A DNA stretch of 64,000 nucleotides from Allobosea sp. (GTDB lineage Bacteria > Pseudomonadota > Alphaproteobacteria > Rhizobiales > Beijerinckiaceae). Every line of letters starts with the position of its first letter. Within the stretch, counting starts at the first letter, position 1. The position numbers were made by a program, and so were the translations under genes. Location of the stretch: NCBI GenBank assembly GCA_024231975.1, contig JAAEQB010000034.1, positions 1 through 64,000 on the forward strand. Reading direction: 5' to 3'. This document shows, one piece after another, positions 41,968 to 51,470 of the stretch. The notes beneath the pieces were generated by a model that was not told the DNA's origin, made no database searches, and was given only the letters and a program-made list of their open reading frames with translations.

Positions 41968-42558
41968 ATGGCCACGCCGGAAGTCGAGGCCCTCTCGCGG
42001 CGCGTCGCCGCGCTCGAGGCGCAGCTCTCCGCCCTGCTGCAGGCGGTCAATGTCGGGCGCGGCGGAACACTCGCGATCACGGCCCCGGCCGGGTTGTCGA
42101 TCACGGCGGGCGGCACCTGCACGATCAATGTCGGCTCCGATCTGGCGCTGACGGTTGGGAGCAATTTCCGCACCGCGGTGGGCTCGGCCTATGTCGTCAA
42201 TGTCGGCGCCGGTCTGCGCACAACGGCCGGTACCGGCATCAACCTCATCGCGGGTACCGCGCTCAGCATGAGCGCCAATCGCGAGATCAGCCTGGCGACT
42301 CGCGCCTTCGAGGTCGCGGCTGCGGTCAGCATCGATCTCGACAGCAGCAAGGATTTCGAGATCGCCAGCGGCAAGTCGCTCGCCATCAAAGCTGCCGACG
42401 CCATCCTGCTCGACACCGGCGCGGCTGAACTCAATCTGAAAAAGGATGGCTCCGTCGATCTCAAGGGCAAGGACGTCACGATCAAGGCGAGCGGCAAGAT
42501 CAATGCGTCCGCGAGTTCGGACGTCGTGATCAAGGGCTCGAAGATCAAGCAGAACTGA
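41968..42558 (+). CDS. VgrG/gp5-spike-like repeat protein, orphan
   Basis: 196 residues from the ATG at 41968 (AAGGGGAA upstream). A short coiled coil (EVEALSRRVAALEAQLSALLQAV) is followed by about 150 residues of a roughly eight-residue Gly/Ser/Val repeat (GSDLALTVGSNFRTAVGSAYVVNVGAGLRTTAG…DVTIKASGKINASASSDVVIKGSKI). This is the pattern of trimeric beta-helix needles in gp5/VgrG C-termini. No secretion, baseplate or effector gene is nearby and there is no signal peptide. Function unknown. Confidence 0.8.
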   Translation: MATPEVEALSRRVAALEAQLSALLQAVNVGRGGTLAITAPAGLSITAGGTCTINVGSDLALTVGSNFRTAVGSAYVVNVGAGLRTTAGTGINLIAGTALSMSANREISLATRAFEVAAAVSIDLDSSKDFEIASGKSLAIKAADAILLDTGAAELNLKKDGSVDLKGKDVTIKASGKINASASSDVVIKGSKIKQN

Positions 42559-42566
42559 GCGGCGGT

Positions 42567-43287
42567 TCAGTCGCCGCCACCGCCACCGCAGCCCCCGCCA
42601 TCGCCTCCGCCGCTGTCGCCGCCCCCGCTGTCGGAACCGCCATCGCCGGAGGAACTGCTGCTGTCGCCGAAGCCCTCGGTGCTCCCGTCGACGGAGGAAC
42701 TCGAGAAGTCGCCGCCGCATTGCGTGCCGCGATCGCCATTGCGCCGCAGCGCCTCGCAGTCCGGAGCATAGACGAAGCCGTTGGCGATCCCGAGCTTGGT
42801 ATCGAGCGCGAAGAGCAGCGGCAGGCGTGTCGGGCGGGCCGGGTCGATGTTCTCGTCGCGGCAGCACTGCCACCAGACGCGGCGCAGGGCCGAATTGTCG
42901 CGGCGTGCGCCTTCACGCAGGGCGACGGCCGGCGTGTGATGCAGGAAGCGCCCGAAGGCCTGGTTGCAGAAGCGGCCATAGTCGCGGGTGTACAGGATGA
43001 ACTCGTGCCAGAGATCATCCGCGACCTGGGAGGGCATCGCGACCTCGCGCCGCCCCGAGTTGAGATAGGCCAGGAAGAACTGCCGCAGGCCCTCGGAGAC
43101 CAGCGCCGACTGCTTGCGGGTGAAGCCGGGGTGATGCTGGGCGAGCTTGTCGAGCAGCCCGCGCGGCCAGGGATAGCGCCGGATGAACTCGGCGGCGCAG
43201 GCGCCGATACGAGGCGAGCACGTTGCCCGCGACGAGCAGCAGAACGACCGCCACCACCATGCCGATGATGATGGCGGCGGCGTTCAT
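42567..43287 (-). pseudogene. membrane-anchored glycine-rich-tail protein, apparently frameshifted
   Basis: The ATG at 43287 encodes a clean TM start (MNAAAIIIGMVVAVVLLLVAGNVLASYRRLRRR), then this frame degenerates. The next frame continues AAEFIRRYPWPRGLLDKLAQHHPGFTRKQSALV…LRQFFLAYLNSGRREVAMPSQVADDLWHEFILYTRDYGRF and ends in a Ser/Gly/Asp tail (GGGDSGGGDGGGCGGGGGD). One extra base near 43190-43215 would join them. Internal start M at 43037 gives a 156-residue fragment. Either a true pseudogene, a frameshift, or an assembly error. Resembles glycine-rich-domain proteins. Confidence 0.65.
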
Positions 43288-43299
43288 GTCGTCTCTCCG

Positions 43300-46200
43300 T
43301 TAGTGTGCCTGCGGCGTGGCCTGCTTCGGCTCGGCCGGCTTCTTCTTGCTGCCGAGCCCGGCGAGCCAGCGCACCACCACGTAGAACACCGGGGTGAACA
43401 GCAGGCCGAACAAGGTGACGCCGATCATGCCCGAGAACACCGCGATGCCGAGCACCTGGCGCATCTCCGCGCCGGCGCCGATCGAGATCGTCAGGGGCAG
43501 CACGCCGAGGATGAAGGCGAGCGAGGTCATCAGGATCGGCCGCAGCCGGGTCCTGGCGGCCGCGATCGCGGCGTCGCGCCGGCTCATGCCCTCGTCCTCG
43601 GCCTGCTTGGCGAACTCGACGATCAGGATCGCGTTCTTCGCCGCGAGGCCGACGAGCACGACAAGGCCGATATCGACCAGCACGTTCCGGTCGAAGTCCT
43701 TGTAACCGACGCCGATCATCGCCGCGAGGATGCACATCGGCACGATCAGGATGACCGCCAGCGGCAAGGTCCAGCTTTCGTACAGCGCCGCCAACAGCAG
43801 GAAGACGAAGACGACGGCGAGGCCGAAGGCGATGATCGCGGTGTTGCCGGCGAGCTTCTCCTGCAGCGCGATCTCGGTCCATTCGAAGCCGAAGCCGGCC
43901 GGCAGGACCTTCTGGGCGATCTGCTCGACCGCCGCGATGCCCTGGCCGGTCGAATAGCCGCGCGCCATCGACATCTGCACTTCGGCTGCCGGATAGAGAT
44001 TGTAGCGCGGCACGCGATAGGCGCCGGTGGTGTCCGAGAAGGTCGCGACCGAGCCGATCGGCACCATCTCGCCATCGGCATTGCGCGTCTTCAGGTCGGC
44101 AACGTCGCGGATGTCGAGCCGCTGCGGATTGTCGGCCTGGGCGGTGACGCGGAAGGTCCGGCCGAGGATGTTGAAGTCGTTCACATAGGCCGAGCCCATA
44201 TAGATCGACAGCGTCTCGAACACGCGCGTCACGGGCACGCCGAGCATCTCCGCCTTGGTGCGGTCGATATCGGCATAGACCTGCGGCGTCCTGGTCGAGA
44301 ACAGCGTGAAGGGTTGCTGGATGCCGGGGGTCTGACCCGCCGTTCCCGCCACCGCCCAGGTCGCGCCTTCCAGCGCGGCCAGGCCCTTGCCGCCGCGATC
44401 CTGGACATAGCCTTTGAGGCCGCCGCCATTGCCGATGCCGGGAACTGCCGGGGGCTCGATGATCAGCGCGAAAGCTTCACCGATCCCGAAGAGCTGGGTG
44501 CGCAGATCGTTGAGAATGCCCTGAGTGGTCAGACCCTGCTTGGCCCGCTCCTTGAAGTCGGTGAGCGTGACGAAGGCGACACCGGCATTGGGCGCCAGTG
44601 TGAAGGTCGCGCCGTCGAGGCCGGCGAAGGCGACGGCATGGGCGACGCCGGGCCGTGACAGCAGGATATCGGTCGCCTTGCGGATGACCGCGTCCGTGCG
44701 CGGCAGCGACGAGCCTGGCGGCAGCTGGAAGACCGCGATGAAGTAGCCGCGGTCGAGCTGCGGGACGAGGCCGGTCGGAATCGCGGCGAGGCGCTGGCCG
44801 GCGACCGCGATCAGGCCGGCATAGACCAGCAGCATGATCACGCCGAAGCGGATCAGGCGCGAGGTCAGTGCGCCATAGGCGCGCGAAAGCCAGTCGAAGG
44901 CCTTGTTGAAGTACTTGAAGAACCAGCGCAGCGGCGCGCTGAGCACCGCCAGGAAGCCCTTCGGCTCCTCATGGCTGTGCGGCTTCAGGAGGATCGCCGC
45001 CAGCGCCGGCGACAAGGTCAGCGAGACGAAGCAAGAGATCGCCGTCGAGGCTGCGATCGTCACCGCGAACTGCTGGTAGAAGGTGCCCTGCAGGCCGGTG
45101 ATGAAGGCGGTCGGGATGAACACGGCGCAGAGCACGAGGGCGATCGCCAGCAGCGCGCCGCCGACCTCGTCCATCGTCTTGTGCGCCGCGTCGACCGCGC
45201 TCATTCCCTGCGCGAGGTAACGTTCGACGTTCTCGACCACGACGATCGCGTCGTCGACGACGATGCCGATCGCCAGCACGAGCGCCAGCAGCGAGATCGT
45301 GTTGAAGGAGATTCCGACCGCACTCATGATCAGGAAGGTGCCGACCAGCGAGACCGGGATCGCGATGATCGGGATGATCGCGGCGCGCCAGGTCTGCAGG
45401 AACAGGATCACGACGATGACGACGAGAACTATCGCCTCGAGCAGGGTCGTGACCACCGCCGAGACGGATTCCCTGATGAACTCCGTCGGGTTGTAGACGA
45501 TGGTGTGCTCTACGCCGGCCGGGAAGTTCTTCGAGAGGTCCTGCATCGTCCTGATGAGGGCTTCCGAGGCCGCCAGCGCGTTGGTGCCGGGACGCTGGAA
45601 GACGCCGATCGCGACGGCTTCCTTGTTGTCGAGATAGGAGTTCGACAGATAGTCCTGCGCGCCGAGCTCGACCCGGGCGACGTCGCGCACACGGATCGTG
45701 CCGCCATCGGCGTCCGAGCGCACGACGATGTTGTAGAACTCGTCGATGCTGGTCAGGCGTCCGAGCGTGTTGACCGAGAGCTGGAAGGCGCCGTCCGACG
45801 TCGCCGGCGGCTGGTTGATCGCGCCCGCCGCGACCTGGATGTTGGCGGCGCGGATCGAGGCGACGACGTCGCCGGCAGTCAGGTTGCGGGCCGCGACCTT
45901 GGCCGGATCGAGCCAGACGCGCATCGAATAGTCGCGCGCGCCGAAAACCTGCACGTCACCGACGCCCTCGACGCGGGTCAGCACGTCCTTGACGTTGAGG
46001 GTGGTGTAGTTCGAGACATATTGCTGGTCGCGCGAGCCGTCCGGGGACAGCATGTGGATGACCATCAGGAAGTCCGGCGAGGCCTTGCGGACCTGCAGGC
46101 CGAGCGTGCGCACTTCCTGCGGCAGGCGCGGTTCTGCCGCCGAGACGCGGTTCTGCACCAGCACCTGCGCCTGGTCGACATCGGTGCCGGCCTTGAAGAC

Positions 46201-46485
46201 CACGTTGATCGTCACGCGCCCGTCGCCGGTCGACTGCGACGAGATGTAGAGCATGTCGTCGACGCCGTTGACCTCCTGCTCGATCGGCGCGGCGACCGTC
46301 GAGGCGACGACCTCGGCCGAGGCGCCAGGATAGTTCGCGGTGATCGTGACGGTCGGCGGCGCGATCTCGGGATATTCGGCGATCGGCAGGGTGCGCAGCG
46401 TGATGGCGCCGGCGATCGTCAGCAGCACCGAGAGCACGGTCGCGAAGATCGGCCGGTCGATGAAGAAATGGGCGAAGCGGAACAT
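43300..46485 (-). CDS. RND efflux permease (HAE-1 family)
   Basis: 1061 residues from the ATG at 46485. Inner-membrane drug/proton antiporter: FFIDRPIFATVLSVLLTIAGAI start, VDDMLYISSQSTGDG porter domain, proton-relay acidic pair in TM4 (AIGIVVDDAIVVVENVERYL), second-half GLAAKNAILIVEFAKQAEDEG, and 12 TM segments. MexF-like style. Downstream of its adaptor (132-base gap). No outer-membrane factor or regulator gene is adjacent, so a shared TolC-type channel is expected. Confidence 0.95.
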   Translation of the reverse strand: MFRFAHFFIDRPIFATVLSVLLTIAGAITLRTLPIAEYPEIAPPTVTITANYPGASAEVVASTVAAPIEQEVNGVDDMLYISSQSTGDGRVTINVVFKAGTDVDQAQVLVQNRVSAAEPRLPQEVRTLGLQVRKASPDFLMVIHMLSPDGSRDQQYVSNYTTLNVKDVLTRVEGVGDVQVFGARDYSMRVWLDPAKVAARNLTAGDVVASIRAANIQVAAGAINQPPATSDGAFQLSVNTLGRLTSIDEFYNIVVRSDADGGTIRVRDVARVELGAQDYLSNSYLDNKEAVAIGVFQRPGTNALAASEALIRTMQDLSKNFPAGVEHTIVYNPTEFIRESVSAVVTTLLEAIVLVVIVVILFLQTWRAAIIPIIAIPVSLVGTFLIMSAVGISFNTISLLALVLAIGIVVDDAIVVVENVERYLAQGMSAVDAAHKTMDEVGGALLAIALVLCAVFIPTAFITGLQGTFYQQFAVTIAASTAISCFVSLTLSPALAAILLKPHSHEEPKGFLAVLSAPLRWFFKYFNKAFDWLSRAYGALTSRLIRFGVIMLLVYAGLIAVAGQRLAAIPTGLVPQLDRGYFIAVFQLPPGSSLPRTDAVIRKATDILLSRPGVAHAVAFAGLDGATFTLAPNAGVAFVTLTDFKERAKQGLTTQGILNDLRTQLFGIGEAFALIIEPPAVPGIGNGGGLKGYVQDRGGKGLAALEGATWAVAGTAGQTPGIQQPFTLFSTRTPQVYADIDRTKAEMLGVPVTRVFETLSIYMGSAYVNDFNILGRTFRVTAQADNPQRLDIRDVADLKTRNADGEMVPIGSVATFSDTTGAYRVPRYNLYPAAEVQMSMARGYSTGQGIAAVEQIAQKVLPAGFGFEWTEIALQEKLAGNTAIIAFGLAVVFVFLLLAALYESWTLPLAVILIVPMCILAAMIGVGYKDFDRNVLVDIGLVVLVGLAAKNAILIVEFAKQAEDEGMSRRDAAIAAARTRLRPILMTSLAFILGVLPLTISIGAGAEMRQVLGIAVFSGMIGVTLFGLLFTPVFYVVVRWLAGLGSKKKPAEPKQATPQAH

Positions 46486-46617
46486 GCGATGGTCCTGGCC
46501 GTGAGCAATTCCGGGAAAAGTGGAGAGCAGGTCTCCGCCCGGAATCGCGGCGAACACGAAGGCTTGGGCAGGGCGGACGGCAGGAGGCCGTCCGCCCTCG
46601 TTGCGGCGCTCAGGCCG

Positions 46618-47751
46618 TCAGTTGGCGGCGGCCGCCTTGATCTCGGTCGGCTGCGGCGTCACCGCGACGCCTGGGCGCACCATCGGGTTGGCGATGCCGT
46701 TCACGATCACCTTGTCGTTCGCAGCGAGGCCCTTGGTGATGACGCGCAACCCGTCACTGATCGCGCCGAGCTGAACCGGCTTCGGCACCACCTTGTTGTC
46801 GGCGCCGACCGTGAACACGATCTTGTTGGCCTGGTCGGAGACGATGACGGCGTCCGGCACCAGCAACGCATCGCCTTCGCCGGCGAAGAGGCGCAGGCGC
46901 CCGAAGGTCCCCGGCGTCAATTGTCCGTCGGGATTCGGGAAAACGGCGCGGGTCCGGATTGTCGCCGAGCGGGCGTTCAGCGCGTTGTCGACGAAGTCGA
47001 TCTTGCCTTCGCGGTCCCATTTGGTTTCGCTCGAAAGCCGCACGCGGACTGGCGTGCCGGGCTTCCGCAAATCCTGCGACTTCGCATAGCGCAGATAGTC
47101 GGCCTCCGAAGCGTCGAAGACGAACTTGATCGGATCGACGGCGACGATCGTGGTCAGCAGCGTCGCGCCCGACTGGCCGCCGGCGATCAGGTTGCCCTGG
47201 TCGACGCGCCGGTTGGACACGCGTCCGGCGAGGGGGGCGCGTACCTGCGTCCATTCGAGGTTGAGCTCGGCGGTCTTCAGATTGGCCTCGGCCGCCTGCT
47301 GGCTGGCGATCGCGCCGTTCAGGTTGGCGCGGCGCTGGTCGATGTCGCGGGCGGTGATGGTGCGGTTCTGCGTCAGCGCCTCGGCGCGCTCGACCTCGTT
47401 CTGGTTGAGGTCGACCTGCGCCTTGGCGCGCGCCACCTCGGCCCGGGAGGCATCGACGGCGAGCTTGTAGGGCCGCTGGTCGATGGTGAAGAGCAGGTCG
47501 CCGGCCTTGACCAGATCGCCGTCGCGGAAGTGGACCGAATCGAGGAAGCCGGAGACGCGGGCGCGGACCTCGACCTGTTCGCTGGCCTCGAAGCGACCGG
47601 TGAACTCGTCCCAATTGGTGACGCGCTTGGCGAGCGGCGTCGCGACGGTGACCGGCGGAGCCGGCGGCGCGCCTTGGGCGAGGGCCTCGATCGAGAAGGC
47701 CGGAAGCAAGACCGCCAGGGCGGCGAGGGCCCGGCTGGAGCGGCGGATCAT
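46618..47751 (-). CDS. RND efflux periplasmic adaptor (MFP)
   Basis: 377 residues from the ATG at 47751. Signal peptide (ALAALAVLLPAFSIEALAQG), lipoyl half (GRFEASEQVEVRARVSGFLDSVHFRDGDLVKAGDLLFTID), alpha hairpin (about 95-165), second lipoyl half (VRAPLAGRVSNRRVDQGNLI) and beta-barrel. No lipobox Cys is seen. Bridges the RND permease with an outer-membrane channel. First gene of the efflux pair. Confidence 0.94.
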   Translation of the reverse strand: MIRRSSRALAALAVLLPAFSIEALAQGAPPAPPVTVATPLAKRVTNWDEFTGRFEASEQVEVRARVSGFLDSVHFRDGDLVKAGDLLFTIDQRPYKLAVDASRAEVARAKAQVDLNQNEVERAEALTQNRTITARDIDQRRANLNGAIASQQAAEANLKTAELNLEWTQVRAPLAGRVSNRRVDQGNLIAGGQSGATLLTTIVAVDPIKFVFDASEADYLRYAKSQDLRKPGTPVRVRLSSETKWDREGKIDFVDNALNARSATIRTRAVFPNPDGQLTPGTFGRLRLFAGEGDALLVPDAVIVSDQANKIVFTVGADNKVVPKPVQLGAISDGLRVITKGLAANDKVIVNGIANPMVRPGVAVTPQPTEIKAAAAN

Positions 47752-48000
47752 GTGAAACTCCGAGAATGCGGGCGCGGCGCAACCTTCACGGTTTCCGGCC
47801 AATGCGCAACAACTCCATCGGACTGACGATTGTCAAGTTTCTTCACTCGACATTTCGGCGTAATTTTCATCGTAACGAGCTCCCATCACCCCATCGCTGC
47901 CCGGAACGGATGCAACAGGTGCTTGCTGGCGGCGGGCCGAAGCTCTACCTGAGGGACGCGCGCGCCAGCGTCAGCAGCAACGTCTCGTGGAAGTCGTCTC
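47752..48000. other. 249-base divergent promoter region of adaptor and gatB
   Basis: Lies between the efflux adaptor (minus strand) and gatB (plus strand). It has an AT-richer stretch at about 47815-47880, compatible with promoters, but no clear operator was recognised. Confidence 0.4.
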
Positions 48001-49482
48001 ATGAATGCGCATGTCCGTCCCGCCGACCCGAAGAAGCTGATCAAGGGTGCGACCGGCGACTGGGAAATCGTGATCGGCCTCGAGATCCATGCGCAGGTGA
48101 CGTCCAACGCCAAGCTGTTCTCAGGCTCCTCGACCGCCTTCGGCGGCGAGCCGAACGCCCATGTCAGCCTGGTCGACGCGGCGATGCCCGGCATGCTGCC
48201 GGTGATCAACGAGGAATGCGTGCGCCAGGCGGTCCGCACCGGGCTTGGCCTCAACGCCCAGATCAACAAGCGCTCGGTCTTCGACCGCAAGAACTATTTC
48301 TACCCCGACCTGCCGCAGGGCTACCAGATCAGCCAGTACAAGTACCCGGTCGTGGGCGAGGGCGAGATCGCGGTCGACCTGTCGCCGACCGAGCAGATCA
48401 GCGTCGGCATCGAGCGCCTGCATCTGGAGCAGGACGCCGGCAAGTCGATGCACGACCAGCATCCGACCATGAGCTTCGTCGACCTCAACCGCTCGGGCGT
48501 GGCGCTGATGGAGATCGTCTCCAAGCCAGACCTGCGCTCGGCCGACGAGGCCAAGGCCTATGTCTCGAAGCTGCGCACCATCCTGCGCTATATCGGCTCC
48601 TGCGACGGCGACATGGAGAAGGGTAACCTGCGCGCCGACGTCAACGTCTCCGTGCGCAAGCCCGGCGCGCCCTTCGGCACGCGCTGCGAAATCAAGAACG
48701 TCAACTCGATCCGCTTCATCGGCCAGGCGATCGAGGTCGAGGCCCGCCGCCAGATCGGCATCCTCGAGGATGGCGGCACGATTGACCAGGAGACCCGCCT
48801 CTACGATCCCGGCAAGGGCGAGACCCGCTCGCTGCGCTCCAAGGAGGAGGCGCACGACTATCGCTATTTCCCCGATCCGGACCTGCTGCCGCTCGAGTTC
48901 GACGATGCCTTCATCGCCGAGCTGAAGGCGCATCTGCCGGAGCTGCCCGACGCCAAGAAGGCTCGCTTCATCGCGCAGTACGGGCTCTCGCCCTATGATG
49001 CCTCGGTGCTCGTCGCCGAGCGCGATCAGGCCGACTATTTCGAGGCGGTTGCCAAGGGCCGCGACGGCAAGGCCGCAGCGAACTGGGTGATCAACGAGCT
49101 GTTCGGCCGTCTCAACAAGGAAGGCAAGGACGTCTCGGCCTCGCCGGTCTCGGCGGCGCAGCTCGGAGGCCTGGTCGACTTGATCGGCGAGGGCGTGATC
49201 TCCGGCAAGATCGCCAAGGACCTGTTCGAGATCGTCTGGACCGAAGGGGGCGATCCGCGCGAGATCGTCGAGGCCCGCGGCATGAAGCAGGTCACCGACA
49301 CCGGCGCGATCGAGAAGGCGGTCGACGAGATCATCGCCGCCAACCCGGACAAGGTCGAGCAGGTCAAGGCGAAGCCGACCATGCTGGGCTGGTTCGTCGG
49401 CCAGGCGATGAAGGCCTCGGGCGGCAAGGCCAATCCGCAGGCGCTGAACGAGATCCTGAAGAAGAAGCTAGGCATCGAGTGA
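48001..49482 (+). CDS. gatB: Asp/Glu-tRNA amidotransferase subunit B
   Basis: 493 residues. GatB family: WEIVIGLEIHAQVTSNAKLFSGSS, NAHVSLVDAAMPGMLPVIN, YFYPDLPQGYQISQYKYP, HLEQDAGKSMHD, DLNRSGVALMEIVSKPDLRS, plus C-terminal YqeY-like tail domain. Kinase/tRNA-binding subunit of GatCAB, which makes Gln-tRNA(Gln) or Asn-tRNA(Asn). gatC and gatA are not in the window on this side. The stop overlaps the GTG of the next gene. Confidence 0.97.
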   Translation: MNAHVRPADPKKLIKGATGDWEIVIGLEIHAQVTSNAKLFSGSSTAFGGEPNAHVSLVDAAMPGMLPVINEECVRQAVRTGLGLNAQINKRSVFDRKNYFYPDLPQGYQISQYKYPVVGEGEIAVDLSPTEQISVGIERLHLEQDAGKSMHDQHPTMSFVDLNRSGVALMEIVSKPDLRSADEAKAYVSKLRTILRYIGSCDGDMEKGNLRADVNVSVRKPGAPFGTRCEIKNVNSIRFIGQAIEVEARRQIGILEDGGTIDQETRLYDPGKGETRSLRSKEEAHDYRYFPDPDLLPLEFDDAFIAELKAHLPELPDAKKARFIAQYGLSPYDASVLVAERDQADYFEAVAKGRDGKAAANWVINELFGRLNKEGKDVSASPVSAAQLGGLVDLIGEGVISGKIAKDLFEIVWTEGGDPREIVEARGMKQVTDTGAIEKAVDEIIAANPDKVEQVKAKPTMLGWFVGQAMKASGGKANPQALNEILKKKLGIE

Positions 49483-49985
49483 CGCAGAAGGACCTGATCA
49501 TCCGCGATGCGCTCGCCGCCGATCTGCCGGCGGTCCGCTCGCTGTTGGTCGAGACCTGGCACGACACCTATGACGGCATCTATGGCTGGCGCCGCGTCGC
49601 CGAGATCACCAATGCCTGGCATTCGCTCGACGCGCTGAATGCCCAGCTCGGCCGCGACAGCGGCGTCTTCCTGATCGCGCTGCTGGGCGAGGAGGTCGTC
49701 GGCACCGCCTCCGCCCGGCGCGAGCCCGACCGGGCGGCGATGCTGACACGGCTCTACGTCTCGCCGACGCGGCAGGGTGAGGGCATTGGGCGCACCTTGC
49801 TGCAGGTCGCGCTCGCCTGCTTTCCGGACGCGCCGGTGGCGCGGCTCGAGGTCGAGAGCCAGAATGAGCTGGCGATCGCCTTCTACGAGCGCATGGGCTT
49901 CTTCCTGCAGCGCCAGGCTCGTTTCGACGGGCGCGAGGATACGCCCAACACCCTGATCATGGCCAAGCGCCTGGTGATGATCTGA
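49479..49985 (+). CDS. GNAT-family N-acetyltransferase
   Basis: 168 residues from a GTG overlapping the gatB stop (GTGA). GNAT motif A: RLYVSPTRQGEGIGRTLLQVAL, motif B: ESQNELAIAFYERMGFF. The substrate is unknown. Translational coupling to gatB is a genomic habit rather than proof of a shared role. Confidence 0.88.
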   Translation: MTQKDLIIRDALAADLPAVRSLLVETWHDTYDGIYGWRRVAEITNAWHSLDALNAQLGRDSGVFLIALLGEEVVGTASARREPDRAAMLTRLYVSPTRQGEGIGRTLLQVALACFPDAPVARLEVESQNELAIAFYERMGFFLQRQARFDGREDTPNTLIMAKRLVMI

Positions 49986-50019
49986 GCGCCGGCCTGGCCG
50001 ATCCCCGATGGAGACGACG

Positions 50020-50505
50020 ATGACCGAGGCAGCCGATCTTGCCGCCGTGACCATGCGCGAGGCGCGCCGGGAGGATGTTGCGCGCATCGCCACCTTGATC
50101 ATGCTGGGAGCCGCCGCGCAGACGCGCACGCTAGCCGAGATCGAGGAGGAGGCGCAGAACCCGGCCTACCTCGCAGCCTTCGCGGAAGTCGACGCCAGCC
50201 CCTACAACACGCTCTTCGTCGCCGAGCTCGACGGCAAGGTCGTCGGTACCTTGCAGCTCACGCTGATCCCGGGCCTGGCCTATCGCGGTCGCAAGCGTGC
50301 CAAGCTCGAAAGCGTGCATGTCCACCCGGACCTGCGCGGCCGGCGCGTCGGCGAGGCCATGGTCGCCCATGCCGTCGACGTCGCCCGCCAGAAGGGCGCC
50401 GGCCTGGTCGAGCTCACATCGGACAAGGCGCGCGAGGCGGCGCATCGCTTCTACCGTCGCATCGGCTTCAGCCAGAGCCATGAGGGCTTCAAGCTGGCGC
50501 TGTGA
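50020..50505 (+). CDS. GNAT-family N-acetyltransferase
   Basis: 161 residues if the ATG at 50020 is used, which has GGAG 6 bases upstream; the ATG at 50008 would overlap that RBS. GNAT fold with ESVHVHPDLRGRRVGEAMVAHAVDVARQKGAGLVELTS and AHRFYRRIGF. Second acetyltransferase in a row after gatB, but not obviously a duplicate of the first. Substrate unknown. Confidence 0.88.
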   Translation: MTEAADLAAVTMREARREDVARIATLIMLGAAAQTRTLAEIEEEAQNPAYLAAFAEVDASPYNTLFVAELDGKVVGTLQLTLIPGLAYRGRKRAKLESVHVHPDLRGRRVGEAMVAHAVDVARQKGAGLVELTSDKAREAAHRFYRRIGFSQSHEGFKLAL

Positions 50506-50620
50506 GCGCGCTCCAGCCGCATGCCGCGCCCGCTCCGGGCGCACGGCCCCGGCGCTTACGCTGGCCGGGCTCGCGACCTAGATGTCCTCTCGACCCGCAA
50601 CAACCCGCGAGGACTGGGAC

Positions 50621-51328
50621 ATGTCAGCAGTGCAGGGCAAGCCGATCGATCTCCATTACTGGCCGACGCCCAACGGCTGGAAAATTTCCATCATGCTCGA
50701 GGAGACCGGGCTGCCCTACAACGTCATCCCGGTGAACATCGGCAAGGGTGACCAGTTCAAGCCGGAATTCCTGGCGATCTCGCCGAACAACCGCATGCCG
50801 GCGATCGTCGATCCCGATGGGCCGGACGGCAGGCCGATCTCGGTCTTCGAATCCGGCGCGATCCTGCAATATCTCGGCCGCAAGACCGGGAAGTTCTACC
50901 CGAAGGACGAGCGCGGCCGCGTCGCCGTCGACGAATGGCTGTTCTGGCAGATGGGCGGATTCGGCCCGATGCTCGGCCAGACCCATCATTTCCGCATCTA
51001 TGCCCCGGAGAAGGTGCCCTACGCGATCGAGCGCTACACCAATGAGGCCAACCGCCTCTATGGCGTGCTGAACAAGCGCCTCGAAGGCCGCGACTATATC
51101 TGCGACGATTATTCGATCGCCGACATGGCCTGCGTCGGCTGGGCTCGCGGCTGGGAGCGCCAGGGCCAGGACATCAAGCAGTTCCCCAATGTCGGGCGCT
51201 GGCTCGACAGGATGCTGGCGCGCCCGGCGGTCCAGCGCGGGCTCAAGGTCGCCGAGGAATTGCGCAATCCGGCCGGCATCTCGACGCCCGAGGAAAAGGC
51301 GGTTCTGTTCGGCCAGAAGGCGCGCTGA
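50621..51328 (+). CDS. glutathione S-transferase (Nu/YfcG-like)
   Basis: 235 residues from the ATG at 50621. Thioredoxin-like domain IDLHYWPTPNGWKISIMLEETGLPYNVIPVNIGKGDQFKPEFLAISPNNRMPAIVDPDG with Asn/Thr active site positions, ES pair in ISVFESGAILQYLG, and a helical domain with DYSIADMACVGWA. YfcG/YghU-type enzymes act as disulfide-bond reductases. Followed by a palindromic repeat. Confidence 0.92.
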   Translation: MSAVQGKPIDLHYWPTPNGWKISIMLEETGLPYNVIPVNIGKGDQFKPEFLAISPNNRMPAIVDPDGPDGRPISVFESGAILQYLGRKTGKFYPKDERGRVAVDEWLFWQMGGFGPMLGQTHHFRIYAPEKVPYAIERYTNEANRLYGVLNKRLEGRDYICDDYSIADMACVGWARGWERQGQDIKQFPNVGRWLDRMLARPAVQRGLKVAEELRNPAGISTPEEKAVLFGQKAR

Positions 51329-51344
51329 GGGCAGAGTACACCGT

Positions 51345-51442
51345 CGTCATGCTCGGCCTCGTGCCGAGCATCAACGTCTTGGACACCGCCTGCGACCAGC
51401 GAAGCAAAGACGTGGATGGTCGGGACAAGCCCGACCATGACG
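51345..51442. repeat. palindromic intergenic repeat, family 1, copy C (inverted)
   Basis: About 98 bases bounded by CGTCAT and ATGACG. Order is reversed relative to copies A and B: GCTCGGC/GCCGAGC hairpin first, GGTCGGG-acaag-CCCGACC last. It lies between convergent GST and DUF2147 genes. Confidence 0.85.
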
Positions 51443-51470
51443 GCAAGTGCGTGCGCGTGTCGCTGTCCGA

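Noticed and set aside
41968..42558. Part of a type VI secretion system or phage tail
   Set aside because: No Hcp, VgrG core, sheath or baseplate gene within the window.
42545..43882. 445-codon minus-strand frame over the RND and glycine-rich genes
   Set aside because: Low-complexity Arg/Ala translation in the wrong frame of two recognisable genes.
44971..47826. 951-codon plus-strand frame antisense to the RND pair
   Set aside because: Asp/Arg/Gly-rich shadow of the efflux genes with no RBS or domain.
7784..51442. CRISPR array
   Set aside because: The repeats are dispersed tens of kilobases apart and palindromic, without regular spacers or cas genes.
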